From Pseudomonadales bacterium (GTDB taxonomy: Bacteria; Pseudomonadota; Gammaproteobacteria; Pseudomonadales; JAHEIH01): a stretch of DNA of 12,905 nt. Position 1 is the stretch's first letter; each line of letters starts with the position of its first letter. Made by a program: the position numbers and the translations under genes. Below the pieces are notes generated by a model. That model was given only the letters and a program-made list of their open reading frames with translations. It did not search any database and was not told the origin of the DNA. The DNA lies in assembly GCA_023255355.1 (NCBI GenBank), contig JALRIU010000019.1, positions 1 through 12,905 of the forward strand. Reading direction: 5' to 3'. This document shows, piece after piece, positions 1-7,053 of this stretch.

Positions 1-30
1 ATAATTGTGCAATAATCAAGTGGATATCAA

Positions 31-858
31 ATGTTCGATTTTAAAAATAAGAAAGCTTTAATCTTAGGTGCCGGTCAAAATATTGGTAGAGAAGTTGCCA
101 TCGAATTAGCCAAAAGAGGCTGCCATATTGCTGTGGGCGATATTAATGAGGTCGGTGCGAAAAAGACATCTGAAGAGTTGCTTGCCCTAGGTGTTAAAAG
201 CCTATCAGTTGGGTGTGACGTCACCAGTGAATCATCTCTTCAAAACGCTATCGACTCAGCTGAGGCCGCATTAGGTGAGATCGACATTTTAATTAACAAC
301 GCGGGGATTTTACACAGTGGAAACCCTGAAGACTTTCCCGTAGCAGAATGGGAACGGATGTTTAATGTCAATTTTTTTGGCGCAGTAAGGGCCAACGCCA
401 TCATCATGCCAAAGTTTCTTGAACGTGGACGTGGCTATATCGTTAATACAGCATCTTTTGCGGGTCTTTATCCTTATGCAACTAACAGAATCCCCTATGC
501 AGCGTCCAAAGCTGCTTTGGTATCTATGTCAGAGAATTTGGCGATTAGTTTAAACCCAAGGGGCATAAAGGTAAGCTGTTTATGCCCTGGCCCGACCATG
601 ACAACCTCAACCGTTGGATTAAAACCATGGTCGGAAAATGTAACGATGCGTGGCCCTGGCAGTCAGTATCCAGTGATTGAACAATGGCAGCTTGCAAAAA
701 TATTGGCTGATGGTATGGAGCAAGAAAAAATTCTCATTTTATCCCACCCTGAAGGAATGGAAGATATTCAAGCAAGAGCAGCATCGCCCGACGAGTATAT
801 ACAAAATAAAATTGCCCGATTTGCAGTAGGAAAATCAGGCCTTCCTGGCAGAGATTAA
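31..858 (+). CDS. SDR-family NAD(P)-dependent oxidoreductase
   Basis: A 275-residue cytosolic short-chain dehydrogenase/reductase that probably interconverts a hydroxyl and a carbonyl group; the substrate cannot be read from the sequence. Seen: a Rossmann glycine motif at residues 13-19 (GAGQNIG), the NNAG motif at 89-92, the helix alpha-4 asparagine N114, catalytic S142, and Y156-x3-K160 (YAASK). The acidic D37 at the end of the second beta strand favours NAD over NADP (family knowledge). The second glycine of the usual GxxxGxG is Asn17. The length is near the classical 250 residues, with about 25 extra at the C-terminus. A weak purine-rich site (GTGGA, about 20-25) precedes the ATG. The gene lies 19 bp before a CMD-fold gene and is probably co-transcribed with it and the MFS gene. 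The operon may begin upstream of the window. Confidence 0.93.
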   Translation: MFDFKNKKALILGAGQNIGREVAIELAKRGCHIAVGDINEVGAKKTSEELLALGVKSLSVGCDVTSESSLQNAIDSAEAALGEIDILINNAGILHSGNPEDFPVAEWERMFNVNFFGAVRANAIIMPKFLERGRGYIVNTASFAGLYPYATNRIPYAASKAALVSMSENLAISLNPRGIKVSCLCPGPTMTTSTVGLKPWSENVTMRGPGSQYPVIEQWQLAKILADGMEQEKILILSHPEGMEDIQARAASPDEYIQNKIARFAVGKSGLPGRD

Positions 859-877
859 TGACTTTGGAGCTTTAACA

Positions 878-1264
878 ATGACAGATGCATATGAAACAGG
901 TAAATCCATTTTTTCTGACGTTTACGGTGAGTCAATGGCTAATGATTTGCAGCGCTACGTAGACAGTGATTCGTTTGGTAATCAAGGTGCAAAGTGGGCG
1001 ATGGAATGGGCTTTCGGCAGTGTTTGGAGTCGTGACGGCCTATCTAAGAAAATGCGAAGCTGTTCAGTGTTGGGTATGGTCATTGCTCAAGGTCAGTTGG
1101 ATGAAATTAAGTTCCACACAAAAATGGCGCTTGCTAACGGCTTAAGCCTGCAAGAAATAGAAGAAATATATTACACATCTATTCCCTATTGTGGTTTGCC
1201 ACGCTCAAATGATGCTAAAAGGTCCATGCTGGCTGCACTTGCAGAGGTGTCTGCTAAATCTTGA
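878..1264 (+). CDS. carboxymuconolactone decarboxylase (CMD/AhpD-fold) family protein
   Basis: A 128-residue protein of the all-helical carboxymuconolactone decarboxylase family. Seen: the central block at about 58-110, with RSCSVLGMV, QGQLDEIKFH and a long helix ending NGLSLQEIEEIYY, follows the CMD pattern of arginine-led helix, leucine/aspartate/glutamate turn, histidine and NGL. The AhpD redox motif CxxC is absent; only isolated C62 and C105 are present, so a peroxidase role is unlikely. Candidate active-site residues are R60 and H80 (inference). Members act on lactones, or sit as undefined partners in aromatic and terpenoid catabolism. A GGAG site at 865-868, 9 nt before the ATG, supports the start. 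It lies between the SDR and the transporter. True 4-carboxymuconolactone decarboxylase activity cannot be claimed, because no protocatechuate genes are near. Confidence 0.85.
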   Translation: MTDAYETGKSIFSDVYGESMANDLQRYVDSDSFGNQGAKWAMEWAFGSVWSRDGLSKKMRSCSVLGMVIAQGQLDEIKFHTKMALANGLSLQEIEEIYYTSIPYCGLPRSNDAKRSMLAALAEVSAKS

Positions 1265-1294
1265 ATTGATAAATATAGATAATTAGGGCGATGT

Positions 1295-2545
1295 ATGGCG
1301 TTTAAATTTAGCGATGACTGGAAAGCACATTATCCCTTAGTCTTCAGTGCGTTTATTGGTTTTGGATTCTATTCTATTTTCCCAAATTTAATGGGGTTGT
1401 TTGTTACTCCGCTCACGGAAGAGTTTGCATGGACGCGTTCACAAGTGATGTCTGGCTTAGCTTTTTCGTCAATAACAGCCATGATCTTTTCGCCGATAGT
1501 CGGCGGGTTTGTTGATCGATATGGCCCAAGAAATATTGCCCTACTAGGTATTTTATTAACCGCTGCGGCCTTGGCAATGTTTGGTTTTACCAATGGTTCC
1601 TCCTACCAATGGTATGCCTTTTGGTTAATACAGTCCTTTTTTGTACTGTTAATCAAGGCGACGGTATGGGCTACCGCTATTTCTAAAACATTTACCACGA
1701 GCAGAAGCCTCGCTATGGCCATCACCATGAGTGGAACAGCGTTTGCTCAAATTATTGTGCCGCCGCTGACACAATATTTGATCGAAGGTTTTGGTTGGCG
1801 ACATGCCTTCTTTATGATCGGTGCTTTTTGGGGGGCGTTAGCTTTTTTACCTGCTTATATGTTTTTAGAAATTAACCAAGCAATAGCCACTCCACAAAAT
1901 AAAGCAATGCATCAAGATAACATACCTCGATCAGAGGATAGTGACATACAAGGTTTAACGTTAAAGCAGGCGCTATCATCAACAGCGTTAATAAAAATTG
2001 CCCTAGCAACGTTTTTGGTAATGCTGACGGGTATCGGTATTTTAGTAAATTCTGTGCCTATATTAATTGAAAGTGGGATAGACGCTTCCAGTGCTGCTTA
2101 TTATGTGTCTATTTATGGTGTTGCTGGTATTCTTGGGAAATTGACGACGGGTTGGCTAATGGGCAAATATCCTGGGTCAAAAGTAGGGGGGTTAACTCTA
2201 GGTATTACTGGGTTTGCTTTTTTATTATTGCTCACGTCAGACAACCCTATATTTATTATTGTAGGTTTGTTTGGTATCGGCTATGGCGCAGGAACAAAAC
2301 TACAAATTTGTGCTTTGTTAACCAGTATCTATGGTGGTTTGAAGAACTATGGGAAAATATTTGGCGTTATGTCGAGCATGATTGCAATCAGTGGCGGTCT
2401 TGGTCCTTTGTTGGCGGCTTATTCATTTGATATAACAGGCGAATATACCTTATTCATTTATTTATCATTTATCGGCGCAATGATATCAGCGGGTTTAATA
2501 TACACCTTGGATGCTGAACCGAAAGAGTTCGCTGCCTTGTCGTAA
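1295..2545 (+). CDS. MFS transporter, monocarboxylate/oxalate-formate-like
   Basis: A 416-residue inner-membrane permease of the major facilitator superfamily, likely importing the substrate of this catabolic cluster (inference). Seen: about 12 hydrophobic segments in two halves, split by a polar loop at about 195-225. The cytoplasmic loop 2-3 motif is present at 70-79 (GGFVDRYGPR). A lysine, K121, sits inside the fourth membrane helix (LLIKATVWATAI) and could bind a carboxylate (inference). The GFGWRHAFFMIGAFW stretch at about 165-179 is the usual helix 5-6 region. A TTAGGG-type site at 1283-1288 supports the ATG at 1295; the ATG at 1291 is in another frame. It is 30 bp after the CMD gene, is last in its operon, and is followed by a strong hairpin. 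The substrate is unknown; the family resemblance is to MCT/OFA-type carriers of organic acids. Confidence 0.9.
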   Translation: MAFKFSDDWKAHYPLVFSAFIGFGFYSIFPNLMGLFVTPLTEEFAWTRSQVMSGLAFSSITAMIFSPIVGGFVDRYGPRNIALLGILLTAAALAMFGFTNGSSYQWYAFWLIQSFFVLLIKATVWATAISKTFTTSRSLAMAITMSGTAFAQIIVPPLTQYLIEGFGWRHAFFMIGAFWGALAFLPAYMFLEINQAIATPQNKAMHQDNIPRSEDSDIQGLTLKQALSSTALIKIALATFLVMLTGIGILVNSVPILIESGIDASSAAYYVSIYGVAGILGKLTTGWLMGKYPGSKVGGLTLGITGFAFLLLLTSDNPIFIIVGLFGIGYGAGTKLQICALLTSIYGGLKNYGKIFGVMSSMIAISGGLGPLLAAYSFDITGEYTLFIYLSFIGAMISAGLIYTLDAEPKEFAALS

Positions 2546-2556
2546 ATTCTGAAAAC

Positions 2557-2587
2557 GTTGCTAATGGTCCTCAATACCATTAGCAAC
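2557..2587. terminator. convergent hairpin terminator
   Basis: A perfect 11-bp inverted repeat (GTTGCTAATGG at 2557-2567, CCATTAGCAAC at 2577-2587) with a 9-nt loop lies in the 50-bp gap between the stop of the MFS gene and the stop of the converging acyl-CoA dehydrogenase. On the minus strand the stem is followed by G and then four T residues; on the plus strand the downstream sequence is not T-rich. It probably ends both operons, more clearly the minus one, but the short T tract makes it a non-classical terminator. It could instead mainly protect 3' ends. Confidence 0.7.
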
Positions 2588-2595
2588 ATGATGAT

Positions 2596-3741
2596 TTAAT
2601 TCAACATATTTCGCGCAATAATCATTCGTTGAATTTCACTCGTACCCTCATAGATAGAAGTGATTCTAACATCACGAGCCATGCGTTCTAATGGATACTC
2701 AGCATTGTAACCATGGCCTCCTAATACTTGCTGGCCAGCATAACAGGCACGATTAGCTGCTTCAGAAGCGAATAGTTTTGCCATACTTGCCTGGGTTGCA
2801 AAGTTTTCGCCGTTTTCTTTGAGCGCCGCAGCATTCATGATAAGAAGACGAGCAGCTTCAAGCTCGGTTTCGCTGTCGGCAAGCATCCACTGAATTGCCT
2901 GGAAGTTAGAGATTGGCGTGCCGAATTGGACGCGCTCTTTTGCATATTGGGTTGCATACTCTGTCGCTGCTTTGCCAATACCATAGGCCAGCGACCCTAT
3001 GCCAATTCGTCCACCGGCGAGTTCACCTAAGGCAACTTGGTAGCCCTTATTTAGTTGCCCCATCAATGCCGAAGAGGGGATTCTGCAATTATCAAAAAAT
3101 ACTGAATTTGTGGCTGAACCTTTTTGCCCCATTTTATGTTCTGCTTTGCTCACGACTAGTCCAGGCGTATTGCCTTCGACTAGAAAACAAGACATACCTT
3201 TACCTCTGGGAGCATCTTTATCGGTCACTGCCCAAACGACAAATACACCGGCAAATTCACCACTCGTAATATAGGCTTTAGAGCCATTGAGAACCCATTC
3301 ATCACCATCAAGCACTGCACTCGTTCGCATAGAAGAAGGGTCGGATCCAGCGCCGGGTTCTGTTAAACAGAAGCCAGCAGCGGGGTATTCGCCACTGCAA
3401 ATTTTGGGTAAATAGAGTAATTTTTGATCTTCGCTAGCGACTGACTGGATGACTTCGGCGACCATATTAGTTACCGATACCGTCACTGCGGTTGATGCGC
3501 AAACTTTTGCTAACTCGGTAATCGTCAGTGAAAAAGCTATAGTGCCAGCTTCGGTTCCGCCATATTGAGACGATACGTTTAGTCCCATGAAGCCTAGTTC
3601 AGACAGGGCTTTTAAGTTGGCAAAAAACGCCTCTTTTCCTTCACCTCGATCAAGTGCCTCAGCATTTTTGCTTAGTTCATTTTGGGCAAAATCACGCGCG
3701 GTATCTTGTATCAATCGTTGTTCTTCTGAAAGCTGAAACAT
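2596..3741 (-). CDS. acyl-CoA dehydrogenase, short-chain type
   Basis: A 381-residue FAD flavoenzyme that makes a trans-2-enoyl-CoA and passes electrons to ETF. Seen: the helical N-terminal domain (about 1-118), the FAD/substrate signature at about 124-134 (FCLTEPGAGSD), the flavin-binding loop around ITSG (158-161), and the C-terminal signature GGHGY at 341-345. The IYEGTSEIQR block is at 363-372. The catalytic base is predicted to be E365, as in short- and medium-chain enzymes. In isovaleryl-CoA dehydrogenase the base lies in helix G; here the matching place (LAGGRIGI, about 241-248) has glycine. So it is probably not a classical isovaleryl-CoA dehydrogenase. A strong AGGAGG site overlaps the thiolase stop codon 9 bp upstream, showing tight coupling. 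It is the last gene of the carboxylase operon. The preferred chain, perhaps 2-methyl or isoprenoid acyl, is unknown. Confidence 0.93.
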   Translation of the reverse strand: MFQLSEEQRLIQDTARDFAQNELSKNAEALDRGEGKEAFFANLKALSELGFMGLNVSSQYGGTEAGTIAFSLTITELAKVCASTAVTVSVTNMVAEVIQSVASEDQKLLYLPKICSGEYPAAGFCLTEPGAGSDPSSMRTSAVLDGDEWVLNGSKAYITSGEFAGVFVVWAVTDKDAPRGKGMSCFLVEGNTPGLVVSKAEHKMGQKGSATNSVFFDNCRIPSSALMGQLNKGYQVALGELAGGRIGIGSLAYGIGKAATEYATQYAKERVQFGTPISNFQAIQWMLADSETELEAARLLIMNAAALKENGENFATQASMAKLFASEAANRACYAGQQVLGGHGYNAEYPLERMARDVRITSIYEGTSEIQRMIIARNMLN

Positions 3742-3750
3742 GTTGCCCTC

Positions 3751-4980
3751 CTAAACACGCTCAATAATTAACGCTGGCGCCATGCCGCCACCTGTACACA
3801 TGGTAACAAGGCCTCTCTTCAAGTTTCTTCGTTCCAGTTCGTCGACCATTGTTCCAACTAAAACGGAACCCGTGGCCCCAATAGGATGACCTAATGCCAT
3901 TGCGCCTCCGTTGACATTGATTTTTTCGCGGTCGATGCCAAGATGCCTAATATAACGCTCAACGACGACAGCAAATGCCTCGTTGACTTCGAAAAGATCG
4001 ATGTCTTCTAGTTGTAATCCTGCTTTTTCTAGAACCTTAGTTGTTGCAAGTGTGGGTGCATTTAACATTAAAGTTGGGCAGTCACCGGCGTTCGCCATCG
4101 CAATGATTTTAGCTCTGGGTTTAAGATGATTTCGAGCGACATAATCTTCGCTAGCTAATAATACAGCTGCAGCGCCATCTGCTACGCCAGATGAGTTGCC
4201 AGCGTGGTGAACATGATTGATGTCAATTGGATAACGAGCATTCAATAACTGTCGATAGGTTAGACCTTCATCATTTAATGCATAGTCGGCCAGATTAGTA
4301 AAAGCTGGTTTTAAACTAGCAATACCTTCAAGGGTTGTGCTCGGACGAGGACATTCGTCCTTGGCAAGGGCTAGACGGCCATCGTCGTGATAGACCGGCA
4401 CGAGACTTTTTTCAAAATGCCCATTTTCGATGGCAATCGCTGCCCGGCGCTGGCTTTCGACTGCTAATGAATCTAGGGCTTGTCTGTCGATTCCTTCCAG
4501 TGTAGCAATAGCATCAGCGCTTACACCTTGTTGCGGTTGTGGGTGAAGTTCTCTTAGGTGTTCGTTGCCACTATCCATCAAAAGAGGGAGGTCATTATCA
4601 ACGCCGTAACTGGACATCATTTCACAGCCGCCGGCAACGATGAGATCTTCCATACCGGACATAATTGAAGCGGCTGCTAAATTGACGCTAGTTAAGCCAG
4701 AACCACAAAAACGATCCAGTGTCATACCGCCACATTTTACGTCATAGCCTGCATCCAATGCGCTCATTCGACCTAGATCCCCGCCATGGCGACCTTTTTG
4801 GCAGCTTGTACCCCAAATGACATCGTCAATTTCCGCCGTGTTGAGATTGTTACGTTCCGCTAGCGCTCGTAAAACTGTGGACCCCAGGCGCTGCGGGTGT
4901 ATTTCAGATAATGAACCTTTGCCAGCTTTTCCAAGTCCTCTTGGGGTGCGACAGGCGTCAATGATATAGGCGCTGGACAT
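3751..4980 (-). CDS. thiolase (acetyl-CoA C-acyltransferase)
   Basis: A 409-residue cytosolic thiolase that cleaves a 3-oxoacyl-CoA with CoA, or condenses two acyl-CoAs. Seen: nucleophile Cys92 in DRFCGSGL (89-96), the NEAF asparagine N333, His365 in GGAMALGHPIG, and the second cysteine C395 in TMCTGGG. The full catalytic set is present, as in degradative thiolases. A block with HPQPQQGVSADAIATLEGIDR character, at about 146-166, marks a proteobacterial subgroup often annotated as acetyl-CoA acetyltransferase (family knowledge, from memory). AAGGAGA lies 6 nt before the ATG. It follows the alpha subunit gene by 54 bp and precedes the dehydrogenase by 9 bp. In the leucine route a thiolase could split acetoacetyl-CoA. 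In a longer isoprenoid route it would shorten the chain. The sequence does not decide between them. Confidence 0.94.
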   Translation of the reverse strand: MSSAYIIDACRTPRGLGKAGKGSLSEIHPQRLGSTVLRALAERNNLNTAEIDDVIWGTSCQKGRHGGDLGRMSALDAGYDVKCGGMTLDRFCGSGLTSVNLAAASIMSGMEDLIVAGGCEMMSSYGVDNDLPLLMDSGNEHLRELHPQPQQGVSADAIATLEGIDRQALDSLAVESQRRAAIAIENGHFEKSLVPVYHDDGRLALAKDECPRPSTTLEGIASLKPAFTNLADYALNDEGLTYRQLLNARYPIDINHVHHAGNSSGVADGAAAVLLASEDYVARNHLKPRAKIIAMANAGDCPTLMLNAPTLATTKVLEKAGLQLEDIDLFEVNEAFAVVVERYIRHLGIDREKINVNGGAMALGHPIGATGSVLVGTMVDELERRNLKRGLVTMCTGGGMAPALIIERV

Positions 4981-4997
4981 GTTTTCTCCTTAAATTA

Positions 4998-5007
4998 AAC
5001 ACGTGTT
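4998..5007. other. 10-bp palindrome in the alpha subunit-thiolase gap
   Basis: AACACGTGTT is a perfect 10-bp palindrome in the 54-bp gap upstream of the thiolase start, the longest gap within this operon. It could be a small operator or a processing hairpin, or it may be chance. No T tract follows it on the minus strand, so it is not a terminator. Confidence 0.2.
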
Positions 5008-5034
5008 ATCTTTTTATGTGATGAAGTATACGAA

Positions 5035-7038
5035 TTATTCATTTACAACTGTTTCAAATACCACCAAATCTGCACCGGCGCTTACTAGATCACCGGGCGA
5101 ATACTTGAATTCTATGAGCTTGCCGTTGCTTGGAGCTTTGATAGTATGTTCCATTTTCATAGCTTCCATAATTAACAAACCTTGACCTGATGTCACTTGA
5201 GCTCCGGGCTCTACCAATAAGGCGACAATGGTACCATTCATTGGTGCATCTAAGGCATGGTTATCATTCAGGTCTTCTTCGCCAAGATCACTAGATCGCT
5301 GCTTAAAATGATAACTGCCTGAATGGTAGAAAAGCGTTGAGCTATTGTTGTGATGAAATACCTCTGCCTGTAGCCTATAACCATCTAACGTCGCTTCAAG
5401 TGTATTCTGATTTATCTTGATTTGGGTTGTTACGCATTGGTTATCAATAGTTATTCTGTATCCAGTGTTTCCTCCATCTATATACTCAATGGAGGCATTA
5501 AACAAACCATTATTGTCTTGCAAGTCTAACCATTGCATGTGTGGTTCGTTGAGTCGCCATGCATTGGCTGCTTGCCAAGGTGAATTCGTTCTTTCTACAT
5601 CATTCTGCTGTTGTTTTACTACCAGGCTCAATGCAGCTAGATGCCTAAGTGGGAGGGTTTCACGGGAATCCGTGCTAAAAATGGCGTCATGGTGCTTGGC
5701 GATAAAACCCGTATCCAAATCTGCTTTTTTAAAAGCATCGACATTAATTAGGTTGTAAAGAAAATCCACATTTGTTGTCACGCCACTGATTCGATAATCG
5801 CGCAAGGCATGACTCAAGCGTTGTAATGCTCGGTCTCGATTTTCATCCCACACAATTAATTTAGCGATCATTGGGTCGTAATAAATACTTACTTCATCTC
5901 CTTCGACAACGCCCGTATCAACTCGAATATGAGTTGATGACTGGGGTGGTTTTAAAAAATTTAACACTCCAGTCTGTGGTAGGAAATCTTGGTTTGGATC
6001 TTCAGCATAAATTCGAGCTTCAAAAGCGTGGCCATTAATTGATAATTCATGTTGTTGTAATGGGAGTGAGTGTTTTGTAGCCACGAGTAATTGCCATTCA
6101 ACTAAATCCTGTCCGGTAATCATTTCTGTCACAGGGTGCTCGACCTGTAGGCGAGTATTCATCTCCATAAAATAGAACGAATTATCAAGATCTAATAAAA
6201 ACTCAATGGTTCCTGCACCATGGTAATCAATTGCTTCAGCCGCGCGTAAGGCTGCTTGCCCCATCGCATTGCGAACGTCTGGTGCCAAACCTGGTGCAGG
6301 TGCTTCTTCGATAACCTTTTGGTGGCGGCGTTGTACTGAGCAATCTCGTTCGAATAAATAAACCCCGTTGCCAAGCTGATCTCTAAAGATTTGAATTTCG
6401 ACATGGCGCGGCTGGGTCAAATATTTTTCGATGAGCATATCATCATTGCCAAAACTATTAGCCGCTTCACGTTTCGCTGCAGCAAGTGCCGTATGAAATT
6501 CTGCGCTTGACCAAACTTGACGCATCCCTTTGCCGCCTCCGCCAGCGGTAGCTTTCAAAAGTACCGGATAGCCCATCGCATCTGCTTGTTGTTTTAGGAA
6601 ATCAGGATCTTGATTGTCACCGTGATAGCCAGGTATCAAGGGTACAGAGGCTTTTTCCATGATGCGTTTGGCTGCAGATTTGGAGCCCATGGCTTCAATG
6701 GCGGATGCCGTTGGGCCAATGAAAATTAGATTGTTATCATCACACAGTTGGCAAAACTGAGTGTTTTCAGACAAAAAACCATAGCCTGGGTGAATCGCCT
6801 CAGCACCAGTCGCTAGCGCTGCAGCAATAATCTTTTCACCGACTAAATAGGATTCTTTGGCGCTAGAGGCACCTATATGAATGGCCTCATCAGCTAAATA
6901 GACATGTTGTGCATAACGATCGGCATCTGAATAGACAGCGACGGTTTTAATCCCAAGCCGATGTGCTGTGCGGATGACACGGCAAGCTATTTCGCCACGA
7001 TTGGCTATCAATATTTTTTGAAAAAGAGGCTTTGACAT
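5035..7038 (-). CDS. liuD: methylcrotonyl-CoA carboxylase alpha subunit (biotin carboxylase plus biotin carrier)
   Basis: A 667-residue subunit that carboxylates its own biotin with ATP and bicarbonate and hands the carboxyl group to the beta subunit. Seen: the N-terminal biotin carboxylase domain (about 5-115, NRGEIACR at 13-20), the ATP-grasp glycine loop GGGGKGM at 166-172, the ERDCSVQRRHQK block at 230-241, and the metal/active-site MNTRLQVEHPVTE at 293-305. The biotin carboxylase C-terminal region runs to about 445 and a linker/BT region to about 590. The C-terminal biotinyl domain has the AMKM motif and biotinyl lysine K628. All key residues are intact and the length is that of MccA/LiuD. 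It starts 15 bp after the beta subunit stop, with a weak TTAGGT site. A geranyl-CoA or propionyl-CoA carboxylase alpha subunit would look similar; the partner beta subunit favours methylcrotonyl-CoA. Confidence 0.94.
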   Translation of the reverse strand: MSKPLFQKILIANRGEIACRVIRTAHRLGIKTVAVYSDADRYAQHVYLADEAIHIGASSAKESYLVGEKIIAAALATGAEAIHPGYGFLSENTQFCQLCDDNNLIFIGPTASAIEAMGSKSAAKRIMEKASVPLIPGYHGDNQDPDFLKQQADAMGYPVLLKATAGGGGKGMRQVWSSAEFHTALAAAKREAANSFGNDDMLIEKYLTQPRHVEIQIFRDQLGNGVYLFERDCSVQRRHQKVIEEAPAPGLAPDVRNAMGQAALRAAEAIDYHGAGTIEFLLDLDNSFYFMEMNTRLQVEHPVTEMITGQDLVEWQLLVATKHSLPLQQHELSINGHAFEARIYAEDPNQDFLPQTGVLNFLKPPQSSTHIRVDTGVVEGDEVSIYYDPMIAKLIVWDENRDRALQRLSHALRDYRISGVTTNVDFLYNLINVDAFKKADLDTGFIAKHHDAIFSTDSRETLPLRHLAALSLVVKQQQNDVERTNSPWQAANAWRLNEPHMQWLDLQDNNGLFNASIEYIDGGNTGYRITIDNQCVTTQIKINQNTLEATLDGYRLQAEVFHHNNSSTLFYHSGSYHFKQRSSDLGEEDLNDNHALDAPMNGTIVALLVEPGAQVTSGQGLLIMEAMKMEHTIKAPSNGKLIEFKYSPGDLVSAGADLVVFETVVNE

Positions 7039-7053
7039 TGTTATGTACCTAAC

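Noticed and set aside
878..1264. AhpD-type alkylhydroperoxidase
   Set aside because: There is no CxxC motif; the cysteines at 62 and 105 are isolated.
2152..2430. 92-codon frame inside the MFS gene
   Set aside because: It is a shadow frame of a clearly coding, intact transporter, with no family resemblance and no ribosome site.
5417..5758. 113-codon plus-strand frame opposite the carboxylase alpha gene
   Set aside because: It is antisense to conserved coding sequence, has an unconvincing composition and matches no family I recognise.
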